NCBI RefSeq assembly: GCF_001022965.1 | Contig: NZ_LECZ01000027.1 | Location: forward strand, 558,001-622,000 | Reading direction: 5' to 3' | Length of the DNA: 64,000 bases | Source of the DNA: Enterobacter genomosp. O | Lineage (GTDB): Bacteria; Pseudomonadota; Gammaproteobacteria; Enterobacterales; Enterobacteriaceae | Part shown: piece after piece, positions 16,187 through 24,557 of the stretch | Numbering within the stretch: position 1 is the first letter of the stretch | Layout: every line of letters begins with the position of its first letter | Program-made: the position numbers and the translations under genes | The notes under the pieces: model-generated | Databases searched by the model: none | Told to the model about the DNA's origin: nothing | What the model saw: the letters and a program-made list of their open reading frames with translations, nothing else

Positions 16187-16732
16187 ATGGTTTCATCTGA
16201 CAATGCTCTCTTAGTTATCGACATGCAGCAGGGACTGTTCAATGGCCCGGTTTCCCCCTGTTCCGCCGATGCCGTTCTGGCAAATATCCGTTTGTTAATA
16301 GCCAAAGCGCGTCACGCGCAGGTGCCCGTCTTTTTTGCCCGCCATACCGGGCCTGATAACTCTCCGTTTTCAGAGAAGAGTCCGTTAACAAGCCTGCTAC
16401 CCAAACTGGAGGTGAAGCGTGAGGTGGATGTTGTTTTCACAAAGCGCTATCCCAGCTGTTTTCGGGATACCGTATTGCAGCGTGAACTTAATCAGAGAGG
16501 CATCAAACAGCTGGTCATTGCCGGGATGAAGACAGAGTTTTGTGTCGATACCACTTGTCGGATTGCACCGGAACTGGGTTTCAGGACGGTATTGATTTCA
16601 GATGCACATACCACAATGGATAATGAATATTTATCTGCCAATGACATCATTACTCATCACAACAGCACGCTGGCAGGCCCATTCGTGACGCTGTCGACTG
16701 CCAGTGACTGGCATTTTAATACTGTCAGTTGA
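16187..16732 (+). CDS. Isochorismatase-like cysteine hydrolase
   Basis: 181 residues from the ATG at 16187 (GGAG 8 bases before; the upstream in-frame start has no SD). The Asp-Lys-Cys triad of the family is visible: Asp in LLVIDMQQG (about 11), Lys in VFTKRYPSCF (about 85) and Cys in AGMKTEFCVDTT (about 119). Members hydrolyse isochorismate, nicotinamide or other amides; no entB-like carrier domain is present, so siderophore synthesis is unlikely. Substrate unknown. Confidence 0.9.
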   Translation: MVSSDNALLVIDMQQGLFNGPVSPCSADAVLANIRLLIAKARHAQVPVFFARHTGPDNSPFSEKSPLTSLLPKLEVKREVDVVFTKRYPSCFRDTVLQRELNQRGIKQLVIAGMKTEFCVDTTCRIAPELGFRTVLISDAHTTMDNEYLSANDIITHHNSTLAGPFVTLSTASDWHFNTVS

Positions 16733-16755
16733 GTCAGCGGGATCTTGTCTATCTT

Positions 16756-16783
16756 GCCCGGCTCGCCCTTACGCGCGCCGGGC
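16756..16783. repeat. REP-like palindrome between convergent genes
   Basis: GCCCGGC (16756-16762) and GCCGGGC (16777-16783) around 14 bases. It sits between the convergent isochorismatase and WbuC-type genes and could terminate both. Confidence 0.5.
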
Positions 16784-16796
16784 ACCGGAGAGAATC

Positions 16797-17273
16797 TTAG
16801 AGGGTAAAACCACCGTCACCCACTTGCGCCTGAGCGTACCACTTCATCAGCTCGGCGGTGCCTGGTGCGTTTTCAGCCGGTGACCATGAAGCGGTATCGT
16901 GCTCAGCCACGGGCTGATAACCGCCGTGTTTTACCTCAAAAATAACGCCGCCTTTATCCAGGGACAGCACGGCATGCCAGGTCCCTGCGTCCATCTCCAG
17001 CACCTTGCACTCTTCACCTAATACAACGCGCTTAGTCACGGTACCGTTGTCATCAAAATTCAGCACCAGAAAGCGGCCGCTAAGCGCGGTCAGCAGTTCA
17101 AACGTGTGCGGGTGGCGATGAGGGCGAACATAAGTACCGGGCTCCATCGCAATGGCCAGGCGCTGCACCGGGTCGCTCAGCTCAGGATGTAAATTACGAT
17201 GCGCGCGTAAGCGGGGAGAATTTGCGGCCTGCTCGCTCTGTTGCTGCAGGTCACTGAAAGTAATTTGTTTCAT
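16797..17273 (-). CDS. WbuC family cupin-fold protein
   Basis: 158 residues starting MKQITFSDLQQQ at 17273 (GGTG before it). A cupin barrel with metal-binding residues in PGTYVRPHRHPHTFELLTALSGRF (two His pairs plus Glu) and TWHAVL. WbuC proteins were first noted beside O-antigen clusters, but this copy is alone. Metal-dependent activity is expected, the reaction is not known. About 300 bp upstream (17274-17577) hold no convincing gene. Confidence 0.85.
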   Translation of the reverse strand: MKQITFSDLQQQSEQAANSPRLRAHRNLHPELSDPVQRLAIAMEPGTYVRPHRHPHTFELLTALSGRFLVLNFDDNGTVTKRVVLGEECKVLEMDAGTWHAVLSLDKGGVIFEVKHGGYQPVAEHDTASWSPAENAPGTAELMKWYAQAQVGDGGFTL

Positions 17274-17577
17274 ATACACCTTTATGAATAGGATCGGCTG
17301 ACGGCAACCCGATTGCCGCAAGACGTTATATCATTTGGAACAGTTGATGAGCCATGGCATTTGTGAAACAAATCGCTGCAGGGAGAAATTACGCGAGGCT
17401 GATGTCCGAAGCGCCACTTTTCGCGGCGACATCGCGCACAACGTTGAGTAAAACTCACATTAATTCTCACTATTTATCGTTTTTCAAACACGTTTATCTT
17501 GAAATACAATCCGCACAGCCCTGGGATATATTTATCACGTCTAAAAATAATGAATACCAAGCCTGTATGGAGCACCT
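17274..17577. other. Intergenic stretch with no supported gene
   Basis: Between the WbuC-type gene and the unknown gene at 17578. The right half is AT-rich and should hold the promoter of 17578-18048. A 75-codon open frame at 17354-17581 has no SD and no recognisable motif. Nothing else was seen. Confidence 0.6.
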
Positions 17578-18048
17578 ATGACACTCGATGTTTTATTCCG
17601 TGTGACGAAAATTATCGCGGCACATAAAAACGGTACCGGTGAAAATTTACATGAAATAATAAAGATTCTTTCAGCAGAAAAAGAGAACTCAGAAGTGCTG
17701 TCACCCTTTATCCATCGGCTGCATCTGCTCTCTTTCGCTCAGGGCAATCCGGGCAACGCCGAGGAGCTGCTCGCAGCGCATTTACCAAAAGATGATGGGA
17801 TCCTCCCGCTGCTTGACTTCGCGGACTGGCCCCGGGTGCGTTACGCCGCGTCGGGCGAAGCGCAGACGGCGGAATCAGAGGAGTATTTCCGTAAAATGAC
17901 CTCGGCTGCTAATCTGTTACGTTCAGCGCTGATCGATGCCGAACGCGCAAAGGGAACGCCTGCGCTGTATATTCTCGATAAATTGCTCAACCTGAATAGC
18001 GCCCTGCCGGAAAGATATAGAAAAATGGCGAACATTCCCTACGCGTAA
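17578..18048 (+). CDS. Protein of unknown function
   Basis: 156 residues, GGAG 6 bases before the ATG. Mostly helical by composition; repeated Leu/Ala heptads at 42-70 and 104-135, no signal peptide and no membrane span. FADWPRVRYAASGEAQTAESEEYFRKMTSAANLLRSALI is the most structured part. It is convergent with the LysR gene. Not recognised. Confidence 0.7.
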   Translation: MTLDVLFRVTKIIAAHKNGTGENLHEIIKILSAEKENSEVLSPFIHRLHLLSFAQGNPGNAEELLAAHLPKDDGILPLLDFADWPRVRYAASGEAQTAESEEYFRKMTSAANLLRSALIDAERAKGTPALYILDKLLNLNSALPERYRKMANIPYA

Positions 18049-18060
18049 ATACATTTAATA

Positions 18061-18090
18061 TGCAGGACATCCCATAAGGAATATCCTGCA
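18061..18090. terminator. Hairpin between convergent genes
   Basis: TGCAGGA (18061-18067) and TCCTGCA (18084-18090) with a 16-base loop between the unknown gene and the LysR gene. No long T-run. Confidence 0.45.
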
Positions 18091-18099
18091 TTGATATTG

Positions 18100-19023
18100 T
18101 TAAAGCCGTTTTTCATCGTATTCAAGACAGACGATATCCAGGGCGGGAACAACCGGCGAGTTAAGGTTAAGCCAGTTCAGCAGCCGTTCAATACTCTGCG
18201 CTCGGAGCGAATTTTTCGGCCAGACAAGATAGTAGCCGTCTCCCGTGGCGATGGCTTCCCTGAAGGGCAATGCGAGCAAGCCACTTTTCAGGGCTTCCAG
18301 CGTGAGACGAAGGTCCGCCATCGCGACGCCGTGTCCGTTCATGGCGGCCAGGCTTCCCTGCTCCAGGGTGTCGAACACAATCCCGCTACTCATGTCGAGC
18401 CCGGGAAAAAACCCCGTCCTTTTCAGCCAGCGTCGCCAGTCTCGTCGGTCCGGCGAGGGATGAATCAGATCGCACTGCGGAAGCTGCTGCCGGGCTGATT
18501 CAAGCAAAGACGGGGTACAAACAGGAATAAGCCATTCACTGAAAAGCAGCCGGCTCTCTGTTGCTTCACCAAAATAGCCATTACCGAGGAGGATCGCACA
18601 ATCGTATGGCTCGCGGCTGAAGTCAACCGTGTCGAAGTCCATCCAGACGCTGGCAATTTCGATTTTGGGTTTCGCATGGTTCTCGCGAAAGGTTTTCAGA
18701 ACATTAAGAAGCCATCGCATCGTCAGGCTGCTGGGTGCTTTAAGACGCAGAAGGTGATTTTCACTTTTAAATGCGCGGCAGGCCCACTCGATGCTGGTGA
18801 AACTCTCGCTCAGATGTCCGGCCAGAATACGCCCGGCGTCACTGACCTCGACTCTCGGGCCTTGCCGTTTAAAAAGCTCACAGTCGAACCACATTTCAAG
18901 CGTCCGGACATGTCTGCTGACCGCCCCCGGCGTGATGTTGAGCGCTTCAGCGGCCTTGCTGAAGGAGTTCAACCGCGCGGCAACTTCAAACGCGCGCAGG
19001 GCATACAGTGGAGGTAAGGCCAT
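18100..19023 (-). CDS. LysR family regulator (GcvA-like)
   Basis: 307 residues. N-terminal winged HTH: LYALRAFEVAARLNSFSKAAEALNITPGAVSRHVRTLE at about 6-43, a signature of the GcvA/AmpR-like subgroup. The C-terminal effector domain has the two-lobe pattern (ASVWMDFDTVDFSREPYDCAILLGNG). AAGGGAA precedes the start. LysR genes usually regulate a divergent neighbour, but here the next gene upstream is the MarR gene in the same direction, so the target is unclear. Confidence 0.9.
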   Translation of the reverse strand: MALPPLYALRAFEVAARLNSFSKAAEALNITPGAVSRHVRTLEMWFDCELFKRQGPRVEVSDAGRILAGHLSESFTSIEWACRAFKSENHLLRLKAPSSLTMRWLLNVLKTFRENHAKPKIEIASVWMDFDTVDFSREPYDCAILLGNGYFGEATESRLLFSEWLIPVCTPSLLESARQQLPQCDLIHPSPDRRDWRRWLKRTGFFPGLDMSSGIVFDTLEQGSLAAMNGHGVAMADLRLTLEALKSGLLALPFREAIATGDGYYLVWPKNSLRAQSIERLLNWLNLNSPVVPALDIVCLEYDEKRL

Positions 19024-19047
19024 AATTTCCCTTTCAGTGAGGTTTAT

Positions 19048-19581
19048 TCATGCAGTGGTTTTATCGGTACCCGGCGACGTATCCGCCTCGTCCTCGGGCG
19101 GAAACGTCAGCAATAACTCCCTGAGCAGGGACTCAAGCTGCGCGCGCTGTGCGTCAGATAAGTTTCCCAGCAGCGCATTTTGCGTTTGGGTATGAACGAG
19201 CAGCGCCTGTTCGATACGCTCCAGCCCGAGTGACGTCAGGCTTACGAGAGTGCTGCGCTTGTCATCGGGATCGGCAACTCGCCGGATAAGCCCCTGTTGT
19301 TCTAGATGCGTAAGCCGGTTCGTCATCGCCCCGGAGGTGATCAGTAGCGATTTATACAGCTGCGTGGGCGAAAGACAGTACGGCTCTCCGGCGCGACGCA
19401 GCGTGGCGAGCACGTCAAATTCGCCCTCGCGAAAGCCAAACGCCGCCATGGCCTGCGCGCGTTTTTTTCCCAGATGCTTCATTAGCCTGAGCATTCGGCC
19501 AAAAATTTTCATCGACGAGGCGTCCAGCTCAGGCATGGCGCGGCTCCACTGGTCGACGACGAAGTCTACATGGTCTTTCAT
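19048..19581 (-). CDS. MarR family regulator
   Basis: 177 residues from the ATG at 19581 (GGGGTG before it; a GTG two codons upstream is the alternative). Winged HTH with FGFREGEFDVLATLRRAGEPYCLSPTQLYKSLLITSGAMTNRLTHLEQQGLIRRVADPDDKRS at about 47-110; DPDDKR is the MarR wing signature. It is divergent from the MFS gene, and a 22-bp perfect palindrome lies in between. It therefore likely represses the MFS and VOC genes and itself. Confidence 0.92.
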   Translation of the reverse strand: MKDHVDFVVDQWSRAMPELDASSMKIFGRMLRLMKHLGKKRAQAMAAFGFREGEFDVLATLRRAGEPYCLSPTQLYKSLLITSGAMTNRLTHLEQQGLIRRVADPDDKRSTLVSLTSLGLERIEQALLVHTQTQNALLGNLSDAQRAQLESLLRELLLTFPPEDEADTSPGTDKTTA

Positions 19582-19643
19582 TTTCACCCCTGATGGCGTG
19601 GGAATTTATCGTGTTGTGCGGTACATCTTACACAAAAACACAT

Positions 19644-19665
19644 TTTATCTTAACGTTAAGATAAA
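19644..19665. promoter_or_regulatory. MarR operator candidate, 22-bp perfect palindrome
   Basis: TTTATCTTAAC followed directly by GTTAAGATAAA, no spacer. It is placed between the divergent MarR (start 19581) and MFS (start 19712) genes. MarR dimers typically bind such 16-22 bp dyads. Confidence 0.7.
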
Positions 19666-19711
19666 TGCTCGCGGCGATTTGCCAGAGCTATTCACAACCG
19701 AAAAGGATTCC

Positions 19712-20872
19712 ATGTTGAAACGCACGTCTCCATTACTCTTCGCCATTATCGCGTTTATCGTCGGGTTGAACCTGCGCCCCATTCTGGCATCTGTCGGGCC
19801 GCTTTTTTCCGTGCTACAGCGCGAAACGGGGCTGACGGCCACACAATTCAGCCTGCTGACCACCCTGCCGGTCGCGATGATGGGCCTGGCCGCCCTGTGC
19901 GGACCCTGGCTGCTAGCCAGAGTCGGTGCAGTCCGGGGGATCGCGATCGGTCTTTTCATCCTGCTGGTGGCCTGTTTATTACGCGGCTTGAGCGCTTCGC
20001 TGGCGGGGCTGATGGGCACTGCGTTACTCGGCGGGGCCAGCATCGGCACGATCCAGGCGTTAATGCCTGCCCTGATTAAAAAAGAGTATGCCCAAACGGC
20101 CAGCACGGTTATGTCGCTGTTCAGCACGGGCATTATGGCCGGTGCAGCATTAGCCGCCGCCAGCGCTGAACCGTTGTTTTCGTGGCTGACGCTGAAACCG
20201 GCGCTGGCCATGGCAGGCCTGTTAGCACTGCTTGCGCTGATGCCGTGGCTGGCCCTCGTAACGCGTTCGCAAAGTGAGAATACGGCCCGCGAAGCCGTTA
20301 CGCTCTCCTCCTCCCGGACAGGGTTACTGCTGCTCTTTTTCGGCGTCGGGACGGGAGCCTATACGCTGGTGCTCGCCTGGCTGCCGCCGCTCTATATTCA
20401 GGCGGGATGGTCCGCACGCAGCAGCGGCTATATGCTGGCCTGGCTGACGTTAACCGAGGTGGTCGCAGGGTTTGTCGTCTCCGCGCTGATTGGTAAATTC
20501 CCCGACCGCCGCGTTCCGCTGATTACGGTCCTGCTGCTGCTGCTGGCAGGATTACTGTGTCTGGTCTTTGCGCCGGGCACCACGCCGGTGTTATCAACAC
20601 TGCTGCTTGGCACAGGGATCGGCGCCCTCTTCCCGCTGTCGCTCATCGTCACCTTCGATCACGCCCGCACGCCCGCGCAGGCCGGGAAGCTATTGTCTAA
20701 CGTTCAGGGAGGTGGATATATGATTGCCGCGCTAATGCCGTTAATTGCAGGGATCGTTCGCGACAGCGCAGTTTCACTGACCAGCGCATGGCTGGTCATG
20801 AGTGCGGGTGTTATCCTGCTGATCGTCATCGCGCTGAAGTTTAAACCCGTCGTGAAGGCGCAGGTGCGGTGA
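19712..20872 (+). CDS. MFS transporter (CynX/NimT-like)
   Basis: 386 residues from the ATG at 19712 (AAGGA before it); the longer open frame into the MarR gene is not used. Twelve hydrophobic segments; FIVGLNLRPILASVGPLF at about 14-31 is the signature of the CynX / NimT group, which moves small anions or drugs such as cyanate or 2-nitroimidazole. It is under the palindrome at 19644-19665 and is followed after 58 bp by a VOC-family gene, a pairing that suggests export or detoxification of one compound. Confidence 0.88.
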   Translation: MLKRTSPLLFAIIAFIVGLNLRPILASVGPLFSVLQRETGLTATQFSLLTTLPVAMMGLAALCGPWLLARVGAVRGIAIGLFILLVACLLRGLSASLAGLMGTALLGGASIGTIQALMPALIKKEYAQTASTVMSLFSTGIMAGAALAAASAEPLFSWLTLKPALAMAGLLALLALMPWLALVTRSQSENTAREAVTLSSSRTGLLLLFFGVGTGAYTLVLAWLPPLYIQAGWSARSSGYMLAWLTLTEVVAGFVVSALIGKFPDRRVPLITVLLLLLAGLLCLVFAPGTTPVLSTLLLGTGIGALFPLSLIVTFDHARTPAQAGKLLSNVQGGGYMIAALMPLIAGIVRDSAVSLTSAWLVMSAGVILLIVIALKFKPVVKAQVR

Positions 20873-20930
20873 ATGCGGTACCCGATTTGAGAGCCTTACT
20901 AAAAATTTTCCAGCCAATTAAGGAGTGGAT

Positions 20931-21368
20931 ATGTCGCAGACGTTACCGGGAATCGATGTCTTATTTATCGCCGGCTTCGGGCCTATTTCGCAAAGCACCG
21001 ACGCCAGCACCGCGTTTTATGTCCAGACGCTCGGTTTGCCGCTGAAGCCGATGGAAGGAAATGCCGACTATCTGCTCACTGAAGAGGGACAGTTGCCAGG
21101 CGTGAAGCATTTTGCCGTCTGGCCGCTCTCGCAGGCGGCAACCTCCTGTTTTGGTGAAGCGCAGTGGCCCTCTGAGCACCCGATACCGCAGGGATGGATT
21201 GAATATGAGGTGCAGGACCTGGATTCTGCTACCCGCATTTTGAGCGAAAAAGGCTATCGCCTGCTGGTGGCCAACCGCATCGAACCGTGGGGACAGACCG
21301 TTACTCGCCTGCTCAGCCCGGAGGGCCTGCTGACCGGACTGACGATCACGCCGTGGCTGCGCGGGTAA
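20931..21368 (+). CDS. VOC (glyoxalase/bleomycin-resistance) family protein
   Basis: 145 residues. The ATG at 20931 is preceded by AAGGAG at 6 bases; a GTG two codons earlier is less likely. Pattern of a vicinal-oxygen-chelate half: FYVQTLGLPLKPMEGNADYLLTEEG near the N-terminus and IEYEVQDLDSATRILSEKGYRLLVANRIEPWGQTVTRLLSPEGLLTG toward the end, where the usual metal-ligand Glu is in SPEG. Possibly dioxygenase, thiol transferase or drug binding; follows the MFS gene and probably shares its promoter. Confidence 0.85.
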   Translation: MSQTLPGIDVLFIAGFGPISQSTDASTAFYVQTLGLPLKPMEGNADYLLTEEGQLPGVKHFAVWPLSQAATSCFGEAQWPSEHPIPQGWIEYEVQDLDSATRILSEKGYRLLVANRIEPWGQTVTRLLSPEGLLTGLTITPWLRG

Positions 21369-21449
21369 ACGGAATTTATTGTTGCGCCGGTTACAGTGAA
21401 TCAACTGACTGCTATTTTGCACCGAGCCGGTAATGTTTTAAATATTATC

Positions 21450-21470
21450 GGCCGCCTCCTTCAGGCGGCC
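21450..21470 (+). terminator. Hairpin after the VOC gene
   Basis: GGCCGCCT-CCTTC-AGGCGGCC, perfect 8-bp stem with a 5-base loop, about 80 bases after the stop, followed by CAAAGTTAAAT. Likely end of the MFS-VOC transcript. Confidence 0.6.
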
Positions 21471-21596
21471 CAAAGTTAAATATCGCCCCTTACGTCAAAT
21501 TATAAAAAATTACCAAAACTGGCAGTTGATTCTTATTTGCGTGACTTTTAATATTTCCCTGCAACTCATTGATTAATTTGTTTTAGGGAAATAAAA

Positions 21597-22535
21597 ATGA
21601 CAAGAAATATTGTTGCGGGAATGATGATGGCCGCGTTTTCAGGGGCGGTATATGCAGGTGTCTCACAAGTCACCCCGGATTTCTCACCGGAAAGCTTCAC
21701 GGTTTCGGCCTCTGCCGGGATGCTGAGCGGAAAATCCCACGAGATGGTTTATGACGAAGTCACAGGAAGAAAAGTTAGCCAGCTGGACTGGAAAATAAAA
21801 AATGTCGCTATTCTGAAAGGCGATATTTCCTGGGACGCGTACTCATTTTTGACGCTGAACGCCCGCGGCTGGACCTCTCTGGCATCAGGCTCAGGTCACA
21901 TGGATGACTATGACTGGATGAATGCAAAGCAATCCTCCTGGACAGACCATTCAAGCCATCCTGCGACCAACGTCAACTATGCCAATGAATACGATCTCAA
22001 CGTAAAAGGCTGGATCTTCCAGGGCGATAATTATAAAGCGGGCGTCACCGCAGGTTATCAGGAAACCCGCTTCAGCTGGACGGCGACCGGTGGTTCTTAC
22101 AATTACGACAACGGCGCCTATCAGGGGAATTTCCCGGCAGGTGAACGCGGCATTGGTTATAGCCAGCGCTTCTCTATGCCGTATATTGGCCTTGCAGGTC
22201 AGTACCGCTTTAATGACTTTGAATTTAACGCCCTGTTCAAATTCAGTGACTGGGTTCGCGCGCATGATAACGACGAGCACTATATGCGCGATCTGACCTT
22301 CCGCGAAAAGACTTCTGATTCCCGCTATTATGGCGCGTCCGTTGATGCCGGATATTACGTGACGCCGCACGCGAAAGTTTTTGCTGAATTTACCTATAGC
22401 AGTTACGAAGAAGGTAAAGGCGGTACGCAGATTATTGATACCAATACCGGGCAGTCCGGCTCTATTGGCGGGGACGCTGCGGGTATTTCTAACCACAACT
22501 ATACCATTACAGCGGGTCTGCAATATCGCTTCTAA
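21597..22535 (+). CDS. Omptin family outer-membrane protease (OmpT/OmpP/PgtE type)
   Basis: 312 residues. Signal peptide of about 20 residues ending AVYA, then a ten-strand beta-barrel finishing in the aromatic YRF. The catalytic pairs of OmpT are in place: two Asp in [10 protein letters not shown] (residues about 101-105) and Asp/His in [11 protein letters not shown] (about 223-229). Omptins cut between basic residues of host or antimicrobial peptides at the cell surface and need LPS. Single gene, closed by a terminator. An omptin in this genus is an accessory trait; its closest paralogue cannot be decided by eye. Confidence 0.92.
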   Translation: MTRNIVAGMMMAAFSGAVYAGVSQVTPDFSPESFTVSASAGMLSGKSHEMVYDEVTGRKVSQLDWKIKNVAILKGDISWDAYSFLTLNARGWTSLASGSGHMDDYDWMNAKQSSWTDHSSHPATNVNYANEYDLNVKGWIFQGDNYKAGVTAGYQETRFSWTATGGSYNYDNGAYQGNFPAGERGIGYSQRFSMPYIGLAGQYRFNDFEFNALFKFSDWVRAHDNDEHYMRDLTFREKTSDSRYYGASVDAGYYVTPHAKVFAEFTYSSYEEGKGGTQIIDTNTGQSGSIGGDAAGISNHNYTITAGLQYRF

Positions 22536-22555
22536 TTCAGACGTTAAAACAGACC

Positions 22556-22573
22556 AGGCCCCTTACGGGGCCT
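22556..22573 (+). terminator. Terminator of the omptin gene
   Basis: AGGCCCC-TTAC-GGGGCCT, a 7-bp perfect stem with a tetraloop 20 bases after the stop. The T-run is weak (GAGATTGATG). Confidence 0.6.
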
Positions 22574-22607
22574 GAGATTGATGACAAACCCTGCCATCAA
22601 CATTTTT

Positions 22608-22633
22608 GCCGGGTGGCGCTGCGCTTACCCGGC
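22608..22633. repeat. REP palindrome
   Basis: GCCGGGT-N12-ACCCGGC (22608-22614 and 22627-22633) with the inner GGCGCTGCGC typical of enteric REP/PU units. Related copies lie at 44724 and 51769. Confidence 0.7.
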
Positions 22634-22672
22634 CTACATTTCACACCGGGCGAAATTCCAAATCGCACTGTG

Positions 22673-22993
22673 TCAGCAGTCTGAAATTTCGGTTTCAGGT
22701 AGATCGATGATAACCAGTGTGCCAAAGCTGCCGATTTCCACCGTATGAGGCACGCCCGCTTTGGCTATATAAAGCTCGCCCGATCTTACAGAGATTTGTT
22801 TGCCGTTAACACTCAGTTCCAGACGTCCGTCAATGACCAGTAATCCCTCGTCATACTCATGCACCTCTTCAGTGACTGAGCGCTCATCCATTCGTAAAAT
22901 TTTGAGATTTGCTTCCCCAACGCGGCCTAATACGTGAGAGCGCCAGGCCTCATTTAATCCATCTGCTTTAGACTTAAGGTCAAAAAGCGACAT
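22673..22993 (-). CDS. Cupin domain protein
   Basis: 106 residues from the ATG at 22993; the longer frame from 23026 is less likely because GGGAACGAG sits before 22993. A small single-domain cupin: VTEEVHEYDEGLLVIDGRLELSVNGKQISVRSGELYIAKAGVPHTV, where the metal ligands would be His and Glu in VHEYDEG and His in VPHTV. The function is not predictable; monocistronic. Confidence 0.82.
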   Translation of the reverse strand: MSLFDLKSKADGLNEAWRSHVLGRVGEANLKILRMDERSVTEEVHEYDEGLLVIDGRLELSVNGKQISVRSGELYIAKAGVPHTVEIGSFGTLVIIDLPETEISDC

Positions 22994-23127
22994 AAGCTCG
23001 TTCCCTTTGATATTCGTATGGAACATTTATGCCATATAAATTTTCTTTCGCTATATAACAAATAGGGGAAAACAAGGCGAAAAACAGACTAAAGAAAGGC
23101 CATCAGGCCCGCTCCAATCGAAAACGC

Positions 23128-23610
23128 TTAACTTTCCAGGGCAGCAAGAATTGCAGACTCCATTTTCTCGGGCTTTGTCATCGGTGCAAAGCGCTTGAGA
23201 GGTTCCCCGTTGCGTCCGATCAGGAACTTCGTAAAGTTCCACTTAACTCGCCCGCCCAGCACGCCGGGCAGTTCGTTTTTCAGATAACGAAACAGCGGGT
23301 GCGCTTCAGTTCCATTTACCTCTACTTTCTCGAACATCGGGAAACTGACGCCGTAGTTGATGTAACAGGTTTTTGAAATGTCGTCGGCACCACCGGGTTC
23401 CTGCTTACCGAACTGATTGCAGGGGAAGCCAAGCACCACCAGCCCTTGAGCCGCATATTTCTTGTATAGCGCTTCAAGCCCGGCGTACTGAGGCGTGAAG
23501 CCGCACTGGCTTGCCGTATTCACGACCAAAACCACTTTACCCGCGTAGTCGGCCATAGAGATTGGTCGGCCATCCAGGCTGGTCGCTGTAAGTTGGTAAA
23601 AATGAGTCAT
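23128..23610 (-). CDS. Glutathione peroxidase, Cys type (BtuE/GPx-like)
   Basis: 160 residues, a thioredoxin-fold GPx. The peroxidatic Cys is in NTASQCGFTPQY at about residue 36; the conserved Gln and Trp of the catalytic tetrad are in FPCNQFGKQEPGG and KWNFTKFLIG. The family reduces hydrogen and lipid peroxides with glutathione or thioredoxin. GAGGATG lies before the start. It is a second GPx beside the usual BtuE by inference only, because the btuE neighbourhood is not here. Confidence 0.92.
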   Translation of the reverse strand: MTHFYQLTATSLDGRPISMADYAGKVVLVVNTASQCGFTPQYAGLEALYKKYAAQGLVVLGFPCNQFGKQEPGGADDISKTCYINYGVSFPMFEKVEVNGTEAHPLFRYLKNELPGVLGGRVKWNFTKFLIGRNGEPLKRFAPMTKPEKMESAILAALES

Positions 23611-23669
23611 ACTGGCATCCTCAAAACAGAACCTGTTCTAATTCGACGATTGTTTCTAACGTTGGCCTG

Positions 23670-24158
23670 TTAGTGATTGTGATCCCTCAGAAAAACAGTG
23701 AGCACATCCTTAGGCGGGGTAATTCCCGTTTCTGAAAGCATCCAGCCCACTGCACCACGATGATATGAGCCATGAAATAAGACATGATTAAGCATATCCA
23801 TCGCTTTCATCTCACCGTATCCGCCATCGACAAAACGAAATTTTATCGTTTCCTGGAAATCAGCGGCACTCATTGCGCCTGCGTGTTGTATATACCAGTC
23901 AGCGCATTCAGACATCTTTAAAAGAAGTTCGTCTGAAGATGGAGTTTCTGGCGTATTTAACGCTGTGTACTGGTGTTTTTGACCGGTAATATTTGCTCTG
24001 AAAATCATATCCACAACATATATATGGTTCATAAGCCTGAGCATCAGATGGTGCTTCTTAGCATTCTCCAGGATATCGACCTTCTGCATTGCCCGTAGTG
24101 TTTCTGCGTCCGCCCAGCGTTTGAACTTAAATAACGTGACAATCGTGTCTGCGTTCAT
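23670..24158 (-). CDS. DinB family protein
   Basis: 162 residues, a four-helix bundle of the DinB/YfiT type. Candidate metal-binding His residues occur in LMNHIYVVD, MLNHVLFHGSYHRG and the DHNH tail; the HxxxH-like NHVLFHGSYHRGAV is the most typical segment. Members act as metal-dependent thiol transferases or hydrolases; the reaction here is unknown. GGAGAG precedes the ATG. Confidence 0.85.
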   Translation of the reverse strand: MNADTIVTLFKFKRWADAETLRAMQKVDILENAKKHHLMLRLMNHIYVVDMIFRANITGQKHQYTALNTPETPSSDELLLKMSECADWYIQHAGAMSAADFQETIKFRFVDGGYGEMKAMDMLNHVLFHGSYHRGAVGWMLSETGITPPKDVLTVFLRDHNH

Positions 24159-24281
24159 TTATCTCTCCAGATTAATTCAAAATTATCATATCAGTTCAGG
24201 CCTGATATTCCAGAACTTCACGGGTTGGGGCCTGACGCGTTCCTTGATAACAATAAAGCGTTGCGACATCAGGCTGATTAA

Positions 24282-24545
24282 GAAACAACCATCCTGGTTG
24301 CGCTAGGTCTGGGTGCTCTGCTGGCGGTTTCAGAACTGGCTTACACGGTGCTGAAAGTTTGTGGTGCTGCCTACTTAAGCTGGCTGGGCTGGCAGCTGCT
24401 GATACGCCCCCGGTCGTCCTTCAGTCACAGCGATAGCAATGCCGCTTCCAGGGGAAACTGGTTTATCAGAGGGATGCTTGGGAATGTGCTTAATCCCAAA
24501 ATGGGTATTTTCTATGTCTCTTTACGTCCGCTTCTCCCGCGAAGC
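24282..24545 (+). pseudogene. LysE/RhtB-type amino-acid exporter fragment
   Basis: In one frame from 24288 the translation reads TILVALGLGALLAVSELAY, then VLKVCGAAYLSWLGWQLL, then FIRGMLGNVLNPKMGIFYVSL. These are the middle segments of RhtB family exporters (GLGALL, LKxxGAAYLxxLGxxxL, NPK). An in-frame stop lies at 24279, the N-terminal third is missing, and the frame becomes non-homologous after FYVSL and runs into the convergent paaY 3' end. It is therefore a remnant, not a working transporter. Confidence 0.85.
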
Positions 24546-24557
24546 GGACCTTCCACC

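Noticed and set aside
17354..17581. 75-codon frame before the gene at 17578
   Set aside because: No Shine-Dalgarno and no recognisable pattern; the ATGA overlap with the next gene is the only point in its favour.
19250..19711. Long N-terminal extension of the MFS gene
   Set aside because: It runs antisense through the MarR gene and through the 22-bp palindrome; the ATG at 19712 has an SD and the typical MFS N-terminus.
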